A stretch of 64,000 nt of DNA from Uloborus plumipes (GCA_038373865.1 JAXGGA010000475.1:1-64000), one strand, 5' to 3'. Positions 21,053-31,050 are shown, counted from the first letter of the stretch. Program-made: numbers and translations. Notes: generated by a model from the letters alone, not told the origin.

Positions 21053-21603
21053 TATTTTTGATTTTTCATTGAGTTTGATATTAAATTTCTGTAAATTTAA
21101 TTCATAATTGTTAATTTTCAATGTTTCGATCTAAAATAAACTGTAATTTTCATTCATTAATTTTTGTAATAAAGATATGCTTGTAAGTAAATTTTGTAAC
21201 GTAAGTTATTGTAACATAAGTTACCCAGTTAAAAATTCCCATAATTTTCAATTTTTGAAATAAATTTTTAAATTAATGAAAATATATTCCTAAGCACTAT
21301 AAGGAACTGATAAATTATGCTTCAAACAATAAAACAGCTGTAATAGAGCAGAAATTTGCCTCAGAACCAATTTTCATATTATGTCATTCGCTTTTTGTGT
21401 AACGCAAGTTACTGCCTTATCTTTGACTGCTAGATTTTATAAAATTTAAATGCATCGAATATTTTTGCATTTTAATTTTGCTTTCAACTGTCATTTTCAA
21501 AAAATGCTTTCATACAAGATTTGTACAACAAAATTTGTCTGTACTGAGGTACTAAATGTATAAGAGTTGGTCGAAATGTAACGTAAGTTACGGTGGAATT
21601 GCC

Positions 21604-22639
21604 CAGTAGTCCGACTGGAGGACATTTTGGTGTCTTGAAAACCCTCTGCAAGGTTCGAGAGCGCTTCTTCTGGAGCAAGGCGAAGGATGACGTGGAGAAG
21701 TGGTGCCATTCTTGCGACGCCTGTGTCGCCCGTAAAGGACCGAAGAGAAGAAGCCGCGGGAAGCTACATCTTTACAACGTAGGAGCTCCTTTCGAACGAA
21801 TCGGGATCAACATTTTTGGTCCTCTACCGAAAACTACTGATGGGAACGAATACATCCTTGTTTCCATTGACTATTTTACCAAGTGGCCCGAAGCATATTC
21901 CATTCCGGATCAAGAAGCTACCACTGTAGCAGAGACTCTAGTCCAGCATTGGATCTCGAGATATGGGACACCCTTGCAGATCCATTCCGATCAGGGGAGA
22001 AACTTCATCTCTGCTGTATTTAAGGGCCTATGTAAAATCCTCAAAATTGAGAAAACTCGAACGACGCCACTACACCCACAATCGGACGGCATGGTGGAGA
22101 GATTTAACAGGACAATCCTTAATAATCTCTCACTTATGGTCTCCAAAAATCAACAGGATTGGGACAAGAAGCTTCCTCTGTTCCTGCTGGCCTACCGCAG
22201 TGCTGTCCACGAGACCACCGGATATTCCCCATCACAGATGCTCTTCGGCCGAGAGCTTCGGCTACCTTGTGATCTCGTCTTCGGTCTCCCTCCAGATGCG
22301 CCTTCATCGCCTGAGGAGTACGTCCAGGATCTCCAGGCCCGGTTGGAGGACATTCATCACTTCGCACGGGAGAGAATCAACATCGCGACGGAGAAAATGA
22401 AGCCCCGATACGACACAAGGTCCACTGGCCATGACTTTCAAGAAGGTGACAAGGTATGGCTATGGAATCCCGTCCGACATAAAGGTCTATCACCCAATTT
22501 GCAGTCGCATTGGGATGGACCCTACACAGTCCTCCACCGGCTGAACGACGTCGTAGTGAGGATCCAGAAGTCATCACATTCAAAACCCAGAATTGTACAT
22601 TATGATCGGCTAGCCCCATACTATGGCCATAGTTCGTAA
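21604..22639 (+). pseudogene. gypsy pol, integrase segment
   Basis: The segment resumes with SSPTGGHFGV. The HHCC zinc-binding part is split by the DNA transposon: its second His is in GGHFG and the two Cys are in CHSCDAC. The catalytic core has DQGRNF (second Asp) and MVERFNRT (Glu). The first acidic position reads N in GINIFGPLP (AAC at 21809-21811), where the family has Asp, so the core is catalytically compromised. A C-terminal GPY/F module (WDGPYTVL) follows, and the frame ends at 22637-22639. Confidence 0.9.
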
Positions 22640-22858
22640 AGTAAATCTAAGGCTACCATGGTAATTTGTTTGTAAATTTTGTAAATAACTTTTGCCTTTA
22701 ATTGTTTGTAATATTACTTTATCAATGTTATTATTTCTTTCATGTTTTCACTGTTATTGTTTATCATGTTTGTGATTGGTCATCATGTAATGTGTGCACC
22801 TGTAAATTTTCCGTTGCTTCCTTTCTGGGGGTTGTACTGCCCGGGACGTGCAGTCCTT

Positions 22859-22871
22859 GGGAAGGGGGCAA
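22859..22871 (+). promoter_or_regulatory. Polypurine tract of gypsy element
   Basis: GGGAAGGGGGCAA lies immediately before the 3' LTR. It is the expected primer for plus-strand DNA synthesis. Confidence 0.75.
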
Positions 22872-23485
22872 TGTTACAAATCTTGTAAATAGTTGTTGTT
22901 TTTCCTGCCTTCCATCATTTTCATTAGTTTTGGTTTTATCTGACGTCATGTTGCAAAAGTATCTGAAGATATCACCTTTATCATCTGTATACCGGCCCTG
23001 AAACTTTGTAGTTTTTACACTTGCCCTACCTTTGATAAGTATGAAGACATTTTTCGCTCGGAGTGGTTTTTCTTTTTATTTGCTGGAAGTTTCTTGAATG
23101 GATTGTTTAATTTATGAATGAAACAGAATACTCCAGATTTTGCTAGAGCGTAGTAGAAATGTCCTTCCGAGTATAAAAAGCTGGCCTTGAACACAATTTA
23201 GTCAGTTCTTTTCAGATTTTGATTTCTGGAGACTCGTTTTCATTCGCTTGGGCGGATGGTTGTTTTGCTTTTGTAATTGCTTAATTACTGTTCACGTTAG
23301 ATACGTGGTGCTGAGTTACTGTTGAGAGTACAGTGTACTGTTTGCTACCTAATTGCTGGATGTTTAGCAATTGTTTCCTGCTCCTATTGTAAATAGTGTA
23401 CATACTTGTAAATAAATTTATAGTTACTTCTTCAAGATTGGAATGCTCATTTAAAGAAAGTTGAAGGTGCTACGGACTCGTTACA
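22872..23485 (+). repeat. 3' LTR of gypsy element
   Basis: A 614-bp copy of the 5' LTR with the same ends. It is followed by the ATAT duplication at 23486-23489. Confidence 0.93.
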
Positions 23486-23600
23486 ATATGATGCAAAAGT
23501 ATAATTTTAAATTTTAAAGGTCATTCGAATTGACCTTTGATCTTGAATATTTTCATAGCTTATTATTTTAAAAATCTGATTCTTTTTAATACATACTATT

Positions 23601-23710
23601 ATGCAGAGAAAATTACAACGTTAATTAGGCACAAATAAGCAGGGATACTGCAGATACACACAGTATCCCTGCTTATTTGTGCCTAATTAACGTTATAATT
23701 TTCTCTACAT
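23601..23710. repeat. Long hairpin, 45-bp arms with 10-base loop
   Basis: The arm at 23606-23650 (starting GAGAAAATTACAACG) is almost perfectly complementary to 23661-23705. The loop CAGATACACA is at 23651-23660. The symmetry extends about 5 bp further on each side. No coding capacity and no clear target duplication are seen. It could be a tiny foldback MITE or a recent inverted duplication. Confidence 0.8.
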
Positions 23711-24511
23711 CAATAGCACAAAGGTATTTGTAAACTTTACATACTAATATGTTCTTTATTAGTCAAGTGTCAAGTTGGGACAACAATGGGATCAAGTTTT
23801 ATTTAAACTTCAATCTCAAACCTGTACGACCAAAAATACCATCAAGTGTTTGTGCCCAAATGTGCTATGATCATATTATCAGAATGAAAAGAATTCCTTC
23901 AACCTTATACCAATAAGGAAATAACGTCAAAAATTATACAGATTATTGTTAAATTCAAACTGAATTTTTCAATTTTGTGCTTTTCTTCTCGACAATGTTT
24001 GAATAGCTGGATTGCTTTCTACTTCTGTGATTTTGTTTGTCCTTTCAATTTCAGCACTTGTGTAAACTTCATTAGGTTGCAACCACGAGATGCCAAATTT
24101 TAAAGGATAAGTCAATGATAGAGATGGACCATGTGGATGTAGAAAACTATTCTGTATTTTGTCAGAGGATGAATTTGCTTTGAGAACACATCCCAAGCAT
24201 TCAAACAGAACCTTGCATGTAGGTATAGGTCTCTTATTCTTTTATTTCTTCTAATGATAAAATCATACCTGCAGGAATGACACACGCCCAATATGAATAT
24301 TCACTTACGTTCAAAAATATGTTGCTTGGACAATACCTTGTTGAACAAGCATAACTGAATAGAGCTACTGAGTGCCAGGAAGTCACTGCTTCTGAAAAAA
24401 AAAAAGCATTTTAAGAAACTTCTCTTCAGTGACACGTTTTTCTTGAGTGACATAAGCGTAAATACTGGTTCATTTTACCCAATGAAGTAGCTGTCGAGGA
24501 TGAGGAGTCAT

Positions 24512-24594
24512 AACTGTAAAATGGCTAGTTTACAGTAATAACCTGTAAAATTGATAGTTTTACAGTTTATTACTGTGCATTTTACAGTCAGGGC
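24512..24594. repeat. ACTGTAAA-type foldback fragment
   Basis: ACTGTAAAATGG, TTTACAGTAATAA, CTGTAAAATTGATAG and TTTTACAGTTTATT words alternate in both orientations. This matches the interior of the foldback family described at 53085-53461. Confidence 0.6.
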
Positions 24595-24660
24595 CGGTTA
24601 GAGGGGCCAGCGCCCCAAGCAGCTGCTTGGGGCGTCAAACGAGGCTTGTCTCCAAGTGCG
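24589..24660. mobile_element. hAT-like terminus with 24-bp perfect palindrome
   Basis: CAGGGCCGG at 24589-24597 is a typical hAT tip. It is followed by a 24-bp perfect palindrome at 24611-24634, centred on GCAGCTGC and flanked by CCCCAA/TTGGGG. The other terminus is not found, so this is a truncated copy. Confidence 0.45.
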
Positions 24661-24898
24661 CCAAATAGAAAAGAAGGGGGGAAAAGAAGAAGCGAAATTA
24701 TTTAAAGTGAAACAAAAAAGAAAAAAAAGAAAGAAAAATGAAACATTTTCAACTCTAGATTTTGAGGAACCCCTCGACTGAATGTTGCGAAGTCACCCCC
24801 AAAATTTGGTTTTGTCACTACTTTTAACAGTTTTAAGTCTATGAGGATGCTTGTAATGTTTAATGAATGTTTGAAATATAAAAAATTCGCTTAGCTAA

Positions 24899-25140
24899 CC
24901 CTAGATTGCCCGAGCAGTCATTTTGACTGAAATTAGGGTTCAAAAATTATGTATATAACACAATATCTTAGATTTTTGTTTCTTTTTATACGACATATGA
25001 ATATTTATTAATAATTGTAGCTACCCCTCATCCTCCTTCATTTCTGGTGTATTCATGTGTAATATCCCAATTGTTGGGACTGCTGTTGCCCAAGCAGTCA
25101 AAATGACTTGCTTGGGCAATCTGTAAAAACGAGCAGTCTT
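24899..25140. mobile_element. piggyBac-like terminus, partial
   Basis: CCCTAGATTGCCCGAGC at 24899-24915 begins like a piggyBac end and is preceded by CTAA, which could be a mutated TTAA. The word TTGCCC(A/G)AGCAGTCA recurs inside as a near-palindrome at 25086-25119, reminiscent of subterminal repeats in that superfamily. No opposite end or transposase is seen. Confidence 0.35.
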
Positions 25141-25161
25141 TAACAAAATCTCTTTTTCGAG

Positions 25162-25421
25162 TTTCAGAACGTAAGAACGACATTTTGACTGCTTTTCGTC
25201 AACCGCTCTTGCCAAAAAATACTTTAGTTCTTATTGATAAAATAAATCAGGGACGTATTTAAAGGTGGGTTTTTAGGGTTCAAAACCCCTGCTTTCAGAA
25301 CGTAAGAACTACATTTTGACTGCTTTGCGTCAACCGCTCTTGCCAAAAAAACTTTAGCTCTTAATTATAAAATAAATCAGGGCCATACTTAAGGGTGGGT
25401 TTTTAGGGTTCAAAACCCCTG
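25162..25421. repeat. Tandem duplication, 131-bp unit, two copies
   Basis: Two consecutive units start with TTTCAGAACGTAAGAAC (25162 and 25293) and end with GGTTCAAAACCCCTGC. They differ at several positions. Confidence 0.8.
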
Positions 25422-25478
25422 CGAAATTTTTCAAACTTTTCCAAAAACTTTTTTTTATGCCCTTTTTTGCTGAAAAAT

Positions 25479-25617
25479 TGTTGTATCTTTATTGAAGCAA
25501 CTGTACACGAACAGTTACACAGCTGATTACAAGTCTGGTCAAACACCGTAGTGGTTGCCAGATGCAAAGTACAAACAGTAAGTTACAATAAAAGCAGTAT
25601 GCAAATTACATCCAACA
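25479..25617 (-). repeat. 3' LTR of Mag-like element
   Basis: 139 bp, with the same ends as the 5' copy. It reads ACTGTACA and AGTGGTTG at the two differing sites. Confidence 0.93.
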
Positions 25618-25628
25618 CCTTCCCTTCT
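25618..25628 (-). promoter_or_regulatory. Polypurine tract of Mag-like element
   Basis: AGAAGGGAAGG on the minus strand abuts the 3' LTR. Confidence 0.7.
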
Positions 25629-25683
25629 AAAATATTAAAACATAACTATATACAATAAATAACTCAAGCATTTACATATCAAA

Positions 25684-28600
25684 CTATTTTGCCGATGCAA
25701 CATACCTTTCTGGTGGTCTAACAGTCCTTCCGTATCTTGTTACATAATGTGTAGAGTTCATTCTAGAGCAACTGTTATTCGAAGTTTCAACACCAGGATT
25801 GACATTTGACTCACCTACTACATTTTCAGCATTCATAGACCCCTCCACATCACACTCAACTCTAAACCTTGGTTCATTGTAGGAAGGTCTTAAATGATAC
25901 CTATTTCGCCTCACAACGCGATTATTTTCTTGCTTTACCCAGTAACTACGTGGATGTAAATCTTTTCTGACTATTTTACCTCTTTCCCATTCCTTACCAT
26001 TACGAATTAACACATTTTGACCTAACTGGAGATCTTCAAGTTTATTAGAAGTTTTATCATAGTACGATTTACTTATTTGTTGCTTTCTTACAATTTTATC
26101 CCGAACGTTAAATTGAATTTCAGGTTTTAACAACTCACTACTTATTGGCAATTTAGTTCGATTCCTTTTACTCATTAATGCTTGGGCTGGGGAAAAATCT
26201 AAACCTTTAATAGGTGTATTTCTATATTCCATGAGCGCGATGCATAAATCCCGATTAGACTCGTAACACTTTTTAAGTATATTTTTAGCAATTTTAACGC
26301 CACTTTCCGCTTGGCCATTAGATTTTGGATATCGTGGACTACTATTGATTATTTCAAAATCCCACTCCTGCTCAAATTTTTTAAACTCTCTAGAACCAAA
26401 AGGCATATTATCTGCAACTACGAACCGAGGAATGCCATGAGTGCTAAATATAACTTTCAAGCTATTGATTACCTCAGTTGCTTGTTTATTAGCAATTGGG
26501 ATGATTTCCAACCATTTTGTTAGATAATCCATAAGCACCAAGTAGTCCTTTTTGCCAAATTCACAAAGATCACACCCTACTTTTTCAAAAGGTAACGACA
26601 AAATCTCATGAGATACGAGTGGTTCTTTACAGTTACTTGGTCTATATTTTTCACAAATAGAACATTTGGCAACTAAGTTTTCAATATCGTTACTCATACC
26701 CGGCCAATAAAAAATTTGTCTGGCTCTGGACTTACATTTATCCATGCCAAAATGTCCCTCGTGAATTTTGTTCAGCATTTCCCCTCGCAGCTCAGTTGGA
26801 ACAATGATTTTATTATTTAAAAACACTATACCGTCCTCCTCAAAAATGTCCTGCCTCAATTTGAAATAAAATCTAACATTTTCAGGAACATTATTCTTAC
26901 TATGGGGCCAACCTTGTTTGCACATTGACACCAAATTACGTAATATCGGATCCTTAAATGTACATTCCTGAAATTCTTTCAATCTTTTTTCACTAACTTG
27001 CAAATGTCTAGTAGCTTTAACACAATGTACTATTTCTTTTAAGAAATCGTCATCATCAGTCTCGTCAATATAAGACCTAGATAATAAATCAGCTACATAT
27101 AAATCTTTACCTGGTACATATTTTATCTCAAGATCATACTTCAGTAATTTCAATTTCATTCGTTGTAATCTACATGATAATACATTAACAACATTTTTGT
27201 TATGAATTGATACAAGAGGTTTATGATCATTTTGCACAATTATTTTTCTACCATATATAAAATTATGGAACTTTTTAGTTGCAAATATGACACTTAAGTA
27301 CTCTTTTTCAATTTGAGCATAATTTTGTTCAGCGGCTGATAAAGCCCTAGACGCAAACCCAACAGGTTGACCATTCTGCATTAAACAACACCCCAACCCA
27401 TTCTTAGAACTATCACATTGCAATACAATTGGTTTATCAGAATCGAAATTCGCCAACACAGGAGCTTTACTAACCTTATTTTTTAGCTCATTCAGAGCTC
27501 TAGTATGTACTGGTGACCAGTCAAAATGTACAGATGTTTTTAATAATTCTCTTAAAGGGGCAGTAGTTTCGGACATATTAGGAATAAATTTTCTCAAATA
27601 ATTAATCATACCCAAAATTCGCTGCAACTCTTTTTTATTAGTAGGTATTTGCAAACTCAATACAGCTTTTACCTGATCAGGATCAGGTTTCATACCCAAC
27701 TTATTAAACACATGTCCAAGATATTTAACCTCATTTACTCTAAATTGCAATTTATTTTTGTTAAATTTAATATTTAACTTTCTAGCTCTTTCAATAACTT
27801 TACTCAAAATATCATCATGTTCTTTATCATTTTCCGCATAAATTAACAGATCATCAAAATATATCAATACACCTGGAATATCACCAAAATTAATTTCATT
27901 ACATTTCTGGAACAGTTCGGGAGCTACGGAAATTCCGAAAGGTAAACGATTAAACTTATAAACATAACCAAATGGAGTACTAAACTGACAAAGTTTACTA
28001 GATGCGTTATCAAGTTTTATTTGATAAAACCCATCCTTTAGATCCAGTACACTATAAACAGCTTTGTTGCATAACTTAGGTATTAATTCATCTACAGTTG
28101 GTATTAAATGATATTCTCTTTTTATGACTTTATTCAAGTCCTGAGGATCTAAACATAACCTAATAGTACCATCTGGTTTTTCAACAATTACTAAATTGCT
28201 TATCCAGCCATCTGGATTTTTTACTTTACTAATTACACCATCTTTTTCAAGAAGACTTAATTTATCTTTTAGTTTTAGTTTAATTGATTCTGGAACTCTT
28301 CTTGGCGGTCTAGCTACAGGTTGTGCATTTTCATCTATTTTTATTGCACAAGTTAAGTTAAATTTTCCTAAACCTTCAAAAACATCTTTATTTTTTTCAA
28401 TAAAAGAATTTTTATCCATTAGTTCAATACTATTAATATTATGCCTTTTAACAAATCCAAATTTTACACAACCAGACAACCCAAGCAACGTTCCAGAATT
28501 TCGATCACAATTCACAATAACAAATTCCAAGAATTTAACGAGAGTTCCTACTTTACATTCTAAATTAACAATACCTAGTGGCCTAATTTGGCTTCCCCCA

Positions 28601-29610
28601 AAGGCTTCCAATGTCAAATTAGTAGGTCTAACATAATTAGTACAATTTAAAGACTTAAAAACCTCATTATGGATCACATTTACACTAGAACCAGTATCTA
28701 ATTTACAATTCAAAATTTTATTTCCTACCTCTATTTTGTGCATCCAACATGAATTACCGTTACTGAAAACAGAATCAACAATATAATTTTCCTGTAGTGA
28801 CTTTACCACTCTTGACTTATTTTTACAGCATATCGCGAAATGATTTAGTTCAAAACACAAATTGCACCGTTTCCCGTATGCAAAGCACTGTCTCTTTGAA
28901 TGCTGCTTCCCGCATTTCTTGCACAAATATTTAAAGTCACTCGTTTTTTGAGGCAAATTACAGTTTTCTGACTCGCGAACTTCCCGTAGCACTGGGGTTT
29001 GAAAATTCGCGTTTCTAAGTTCTTTTTGTGTATAGTCTTTTCTCGATACGAAATCAATTTCTTCCTTCCGCTGTATCATATCGGATTGTTTCTTACTGAG
29101 TTCTGCAGCTCTGCACACTTCTATGGCTTTTCCCAGGGATAAATCAGATTCACGCAGCAACCTTTCTTGAATGCTTCTATCAGCTATTCCCAAAACAATA
29201 CGGTCGCGCAATATATTGTCGGTCAAGGTTCCGTACTCACAATATTTTATCAATTTCCGTAATTCTGTTACAAATTCATCAAACTTCTCACCATGTTCTT
29301 GTTTACGGCAATTAAAAATATACCGTTCTACCACCGTGTTTCGTCTGGGGTTTGAATAGTTCTCGAACGCAGTTAAAACATCTTCATAAATTGTTCGTTG
29401 TTGATCAGTTAGCTGAAACGTGTTAAACAACTCTACTGCTTCTTCACCAACGCAATTCAGTAATATTGCGACTTTAACATCGTCGCCTTTTTTTTCAGCA
29501 TAGCCTGCGGCTTTCAAGAAAATCTCAAAATTCTGTCTGAATCTACGCCACTCATCGGCCACATTACCATTCAGGTTTAAACTTCTTGGTGGTTTTATTG
29601 ACGACTCCAT
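25684..29610 (-). CDS. Mag-like Gag-Pol polyprotein, 1308 aa
   Basis: One ATG-initiated frame, 56 bp downstream of the 5' LTR, encodes the whole replication machinery with no stop or frameshift. Gag occupies about residues 1-270 and ends in two zinc knuckles (CKKCGKQHSKRQC, then CNLCFELNHFAIC). The protease active site LDTGSSVNVI is near residue 302. The RT runs about 400-640 with LDLKDGFYQI and the catalytic YFDDLLIY near 580. RNase H begins with QCDSSKNGLG near 730. Integrase has the zinc-binding HEGHFGMD...CSICEKY near 950-990 and an intact D, D, E triad (VGCDLC, VADNMPF, GQAESGVK). Length and order are normal for Mag elements. It would act in the cytoplasm as virus-like particles and then integrate in the nucleus. 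It may still be competent. Confidence 0.95.
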   Translation of the reverse strand: MESSIKPPRSLNLNGNVADEWRRFRQNFEIFLKAAGYAEKKGDDVKVAILLNCVGEEAVELFNTFQLTDQQRTIYEDVLTAFENYSNPRRNTVVERYIFNCRKQEHGEKFDEFVTELRKLIKYCEYGTLTDNILRDRIVLGIADRSIQERLLRESDLSLGKAIEVCRAAELSKKQSDMIQRKEEIDFVSRKDYTQKELRNANFQTPVLREVRESENCNLPQKTSDFKYLCKKCGKQHSKRQCFAYGKRCNLCFELNHFAICCKNKSRVVKSLQENYIVDSVFSNGNSCWMHKIEVGNKILNCKLDTGSSVNVIHNEVFKSLNCTNYVRPTNLTLEAFGGSQIRPLGIVNLECKVGTLVKFLEFVIVNCDRNSGTLLGLSGCVKFGFVKRHNINSIELMDKNSFIEKNKDVFEGLGKFNLTCAIKIDENAQPVARPPRRVPESIKLKLKDKLSLLEKDGVISKVKNPDGWISNLVIVEKPDGTIRLCLDPQDLNKVIKREYHLIPTVDELIPKLCNKAVYSVLDLKDGFYQIKLDNASSKLCQFSTPFGYVYKFNRLPFGISVAPELFQKCNEINFGDIPGVLIYFDDLLIYAENDKEHDDILSKVIERARKLNIKFNKNKLQFRVNEVKYLGHVFNKLGMKPDPDQVKAVLSLQIPTNKKELQRILGMINYLRKFIPNMSETTAPLRELLKTSVHFDWSPVHTRALNELKNKVSKAPVLANFDSDKPIVLQCDSSKNGLGCCLMQNGQPVGFASRALSAAEQNYAQIEKEYLSVIFATKKFHNFIYGRKIIVQNDHKPLVSIHNKNVVNVLSCRLQRMKLKLLKYDLEIKYVPGKDLYVADLLSRSYIDETDDDDFLKEIVHCVKATRHLQVSEKRLKEFQECTFKDPILRNLVSMCKQGWPHSKNNVPENVRFYFKLRQDIFEEDGIVFLNNKIIVPTELRGEMLNKIHEGHFGMDKCKSRARQIFYWPGMSNDIENLVAKCSICEKYRPSNCKEPLVSHEILSLPFEKVGCDLCEFGKKDYLVLMDYLTKWLEIIPIANKQATEVINSLKVIFSTHGIPRFVVADNMPFGSREFKKFEQEWDFEIINSSPRYPKSNGQAESGVKIAKNILKKCYESNRDLCIALMEYRNTPIKGLDFSPAQALMSKRNRTKLPISSELLKPEIQFNVRDKIVRKQQISKSYYDKTSNKLEDLQLGQNVLIRNGKEWERGKIVRKDLHPRSYWVKQENNRVVRRNRYHLRPSYNEPRFRVECDVEGSMNAENVVGESNVNPGVETSNNSCSRMNSTHYVTRYGRTVRPPERYVASAK

Positions 29611-29655
29611 GCCTCAGCTGAAGAAATTCATTTACTTTGCACATAGGTTCAAAGA

Positions 29656-29666
29656 CGACTGCGCCA
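29656..29666 (-). promoter_or_regulatory. Primer-binding site, tRNA-Ser-like
   Basis: On the minus strand TGGCGCAGTCG directly follows the 5' LTR. It is complementary to CGACTGCGCCA, the 3' end of a common serine tRNA. The match covers 11 bases. Confidence 0.65.
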
Positions 29667-29805
29667 TGTTGTATCTTTATTGAAGCAACTGAACACGAAC
29701 AGTTACACAGCTGATTACAAGTCTGGTCAAACACCGTAGTGATTGCCAGATGCAAAGTACAAACAGTAAGTTACAATAAAAGCAGTATGCAAATTACATC
29801 CAACA
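29667..29805 (-). repeat. 5' LTR of Mag-like element
   Basis: 139 bp, at the upstream end of the minus-strand element. It differs from the 3' copy at two positions (ACTGAACA and AGTGATTG here). Confidence 0.93.
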
Positions 29806-29810
29806 AAAAT

Positions 29811-31050
29811 AATATTATCACTATTTTATTTTTAATTTTCTCATTTACTCTTCAGTTTCCCTTGAAAAATAAAACTATCATTATTGAATGATATAGTACA
29901 AATCAATTGAAATATCTGCAGTATTTATCTTTCTTTTAGTTTTTGCAAACATAATTTCATATACAACAATATACCTTTTTACTGGGGTAAAGATGCTTTG
30001 TACACATGAGAATTCTTCTCTTCATTAAGAAGATATGTTATTATTTTATTTTTCATGTTAATGTATCTTAAGCATCTACTGTAACAAAAAGCAGTAGAAT
30101 ATAGAACATGAAATCAAATTTTATTTATCATTTAGATTTCACGAGAAATAGATTTTAAAACCTTTCCCGAAACAATAATCTGGTTACGGCCCTGAAATAA
30201 ATTGCTGGAATTGCGGGGCGACTCTCTTTGAGAATCTTTTTTCCTTTGTTCTCGTCAAACTCTCTTTCTGATCTGATGAAATCGAAGATTGGTATTACTC
30301 ACTTCGTGTGAATGAACTTTCATGAATTTATGCTTATTGTAAACACCTGCAAATTGAAAAACCGCTTCGAATAATTGCTTTCTGGTCAAGAATATCTGAA
30401 ACTGCATTTTAATAACACGCATGGTTGGTTTTGAAAAAACTTTACATGAGGAGCGATATCAAAAAATAGGCTACTAGCTACCACAGAAAAATAATGTAAA
30501 TAAATCTTGATTTAAAAATGACTAAAAAATGTAGTTTGCTTTAAAGAAAGGTTCATTTCACTTTGAGTTACGCCAGATATTGATAGCTGCGGCTTCATCC
30601 CGCGATAAAAATTCAAGAGAAAATGCTTTCCTTTCATTGTTTTCTTTCGTAACAATCAGTGGCGGTGATTGTTGCCTAAAAGTAAGGGGCAAAAATTTTT
30701 TTGGAAGCCATGCCCTCTCTTGATTTTAGGATATCTTTTGGTGACATAAGAAAGAGAGGCTTCGTAGGCTCTCTCCGATGAATGCTTCGGAATTGTTGTT
30801 TTAAAATCGTATTTTCAATTAAGTTTTGTTCAGTTAGTGTTATTTTTTTTTTATTTTGCCCAAAAAATTTTATTAAAATAAAAAACGTTACCAAACATTT
30901 TTTTCAATGTAATTGATTCGTGTTTATTTTTGTCAATCATGCGTACCTTCTCAATGGCTCACATACTTATCCTGGTGACCGTGGATATCGGGGGAGGGGG
31001 GAGGAGAGGACGCAGAGTTATTATTCGCTAGTCCTGAATTTTTCAGTCGG
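29811..31050. other. AT-rich stretch without recognisable genes
   Basis: No gene is apparent. Words such as GGTTACGGCCCTG (30182) and GTGGCGGTGATTG (30659) resemble common transposon tips, but I could not pair them. Confidence 0.45.

Larger units (their letters stand above)
19368..21591. repeat. Seven copies of palindromic GTAACNNAAGTTAC
   Basis: Copies lie at 19368-19381, 19537-19550 (a perfect palindrome, GTAACTTAAGTTAC), 19563-19576, 21196-21209, 21211-21224, 21399-21412 and 21578-21591. Three are on the left side and four on the right, with none in the middle. The last abuts the terminal repeat. This fits subterminal transposase-binding sites. Confidence 0.8.
19010..21603. mobile_element. 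DNA transposon inserted in gypsy pol, with iterated GTAACNNAAGTTAC motif
   Basis: The termini GGCAATTCCA (19010-19019) and TGGAATTGCC (21594-21603) are inverted repeats of 10-11 bp. They are flanked by CAGTAG on both sides (19004-19009, 21604-21609). The exact duplication could also be read as AGTA with tips beginning GGG. Excising the insert restores the gypsy integrase frame. Seven copies of a near-palindromic 14-mer lie near the two ends. A decayed ORF (20568-21052) and a solo LTR are inside. The element is about 2 kb without the solo LTR. The superfamily is not assigned. Confidence 0.8.
14190..23485 (+). mobile_element. Ty3/gypsy LTR retrotransposon, inactivated, with nested insertions
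   Basis: A 9.3-kb element runs from TGTTACA to CGTTACA and is flanked by the 4-bp duplication ATAT (14186-14189, 23486-23489). It has two LTRs of 615 and 614 bp, a primer-binding site, a purine tract, gag, and pol in the Ty3/gypsy order PR-RT-RNaseH-IN. It is dead for several reasons. gag has a frameshift near 15200 and a stop at 15384-15386. pol carries a palindromic insertion at 17845-18174, a one-base frameshift near 18308 and a DNA transposon at 19010-21603. The first integrase catalytic Asp is replaced by Asn. Removing the insertions leaves an element of about 6.4 kb, normal for the family. Confidence 0.93.
25479..29805 (-). mobile_element. Mag-like Ty3/gypsy retrotransposon, complete and apparently intact
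   Basis: The 4327-bp element has 139-bp LTRs (TGTTG...CAACA) and a 5-bp target duplication AAAAT (25474-25478 and 29806-29810). It carries a primer-binding site, a purine tract and one uninterrupted gag-pol frame. The two LTRs differ at only two positions that I can find, so it inserted recently. A single fused gag-pol frame, two gag zinc knuckles and a tRNA-Ser-type primer site are typical of the Mag lineage. Confidence 0.95.
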
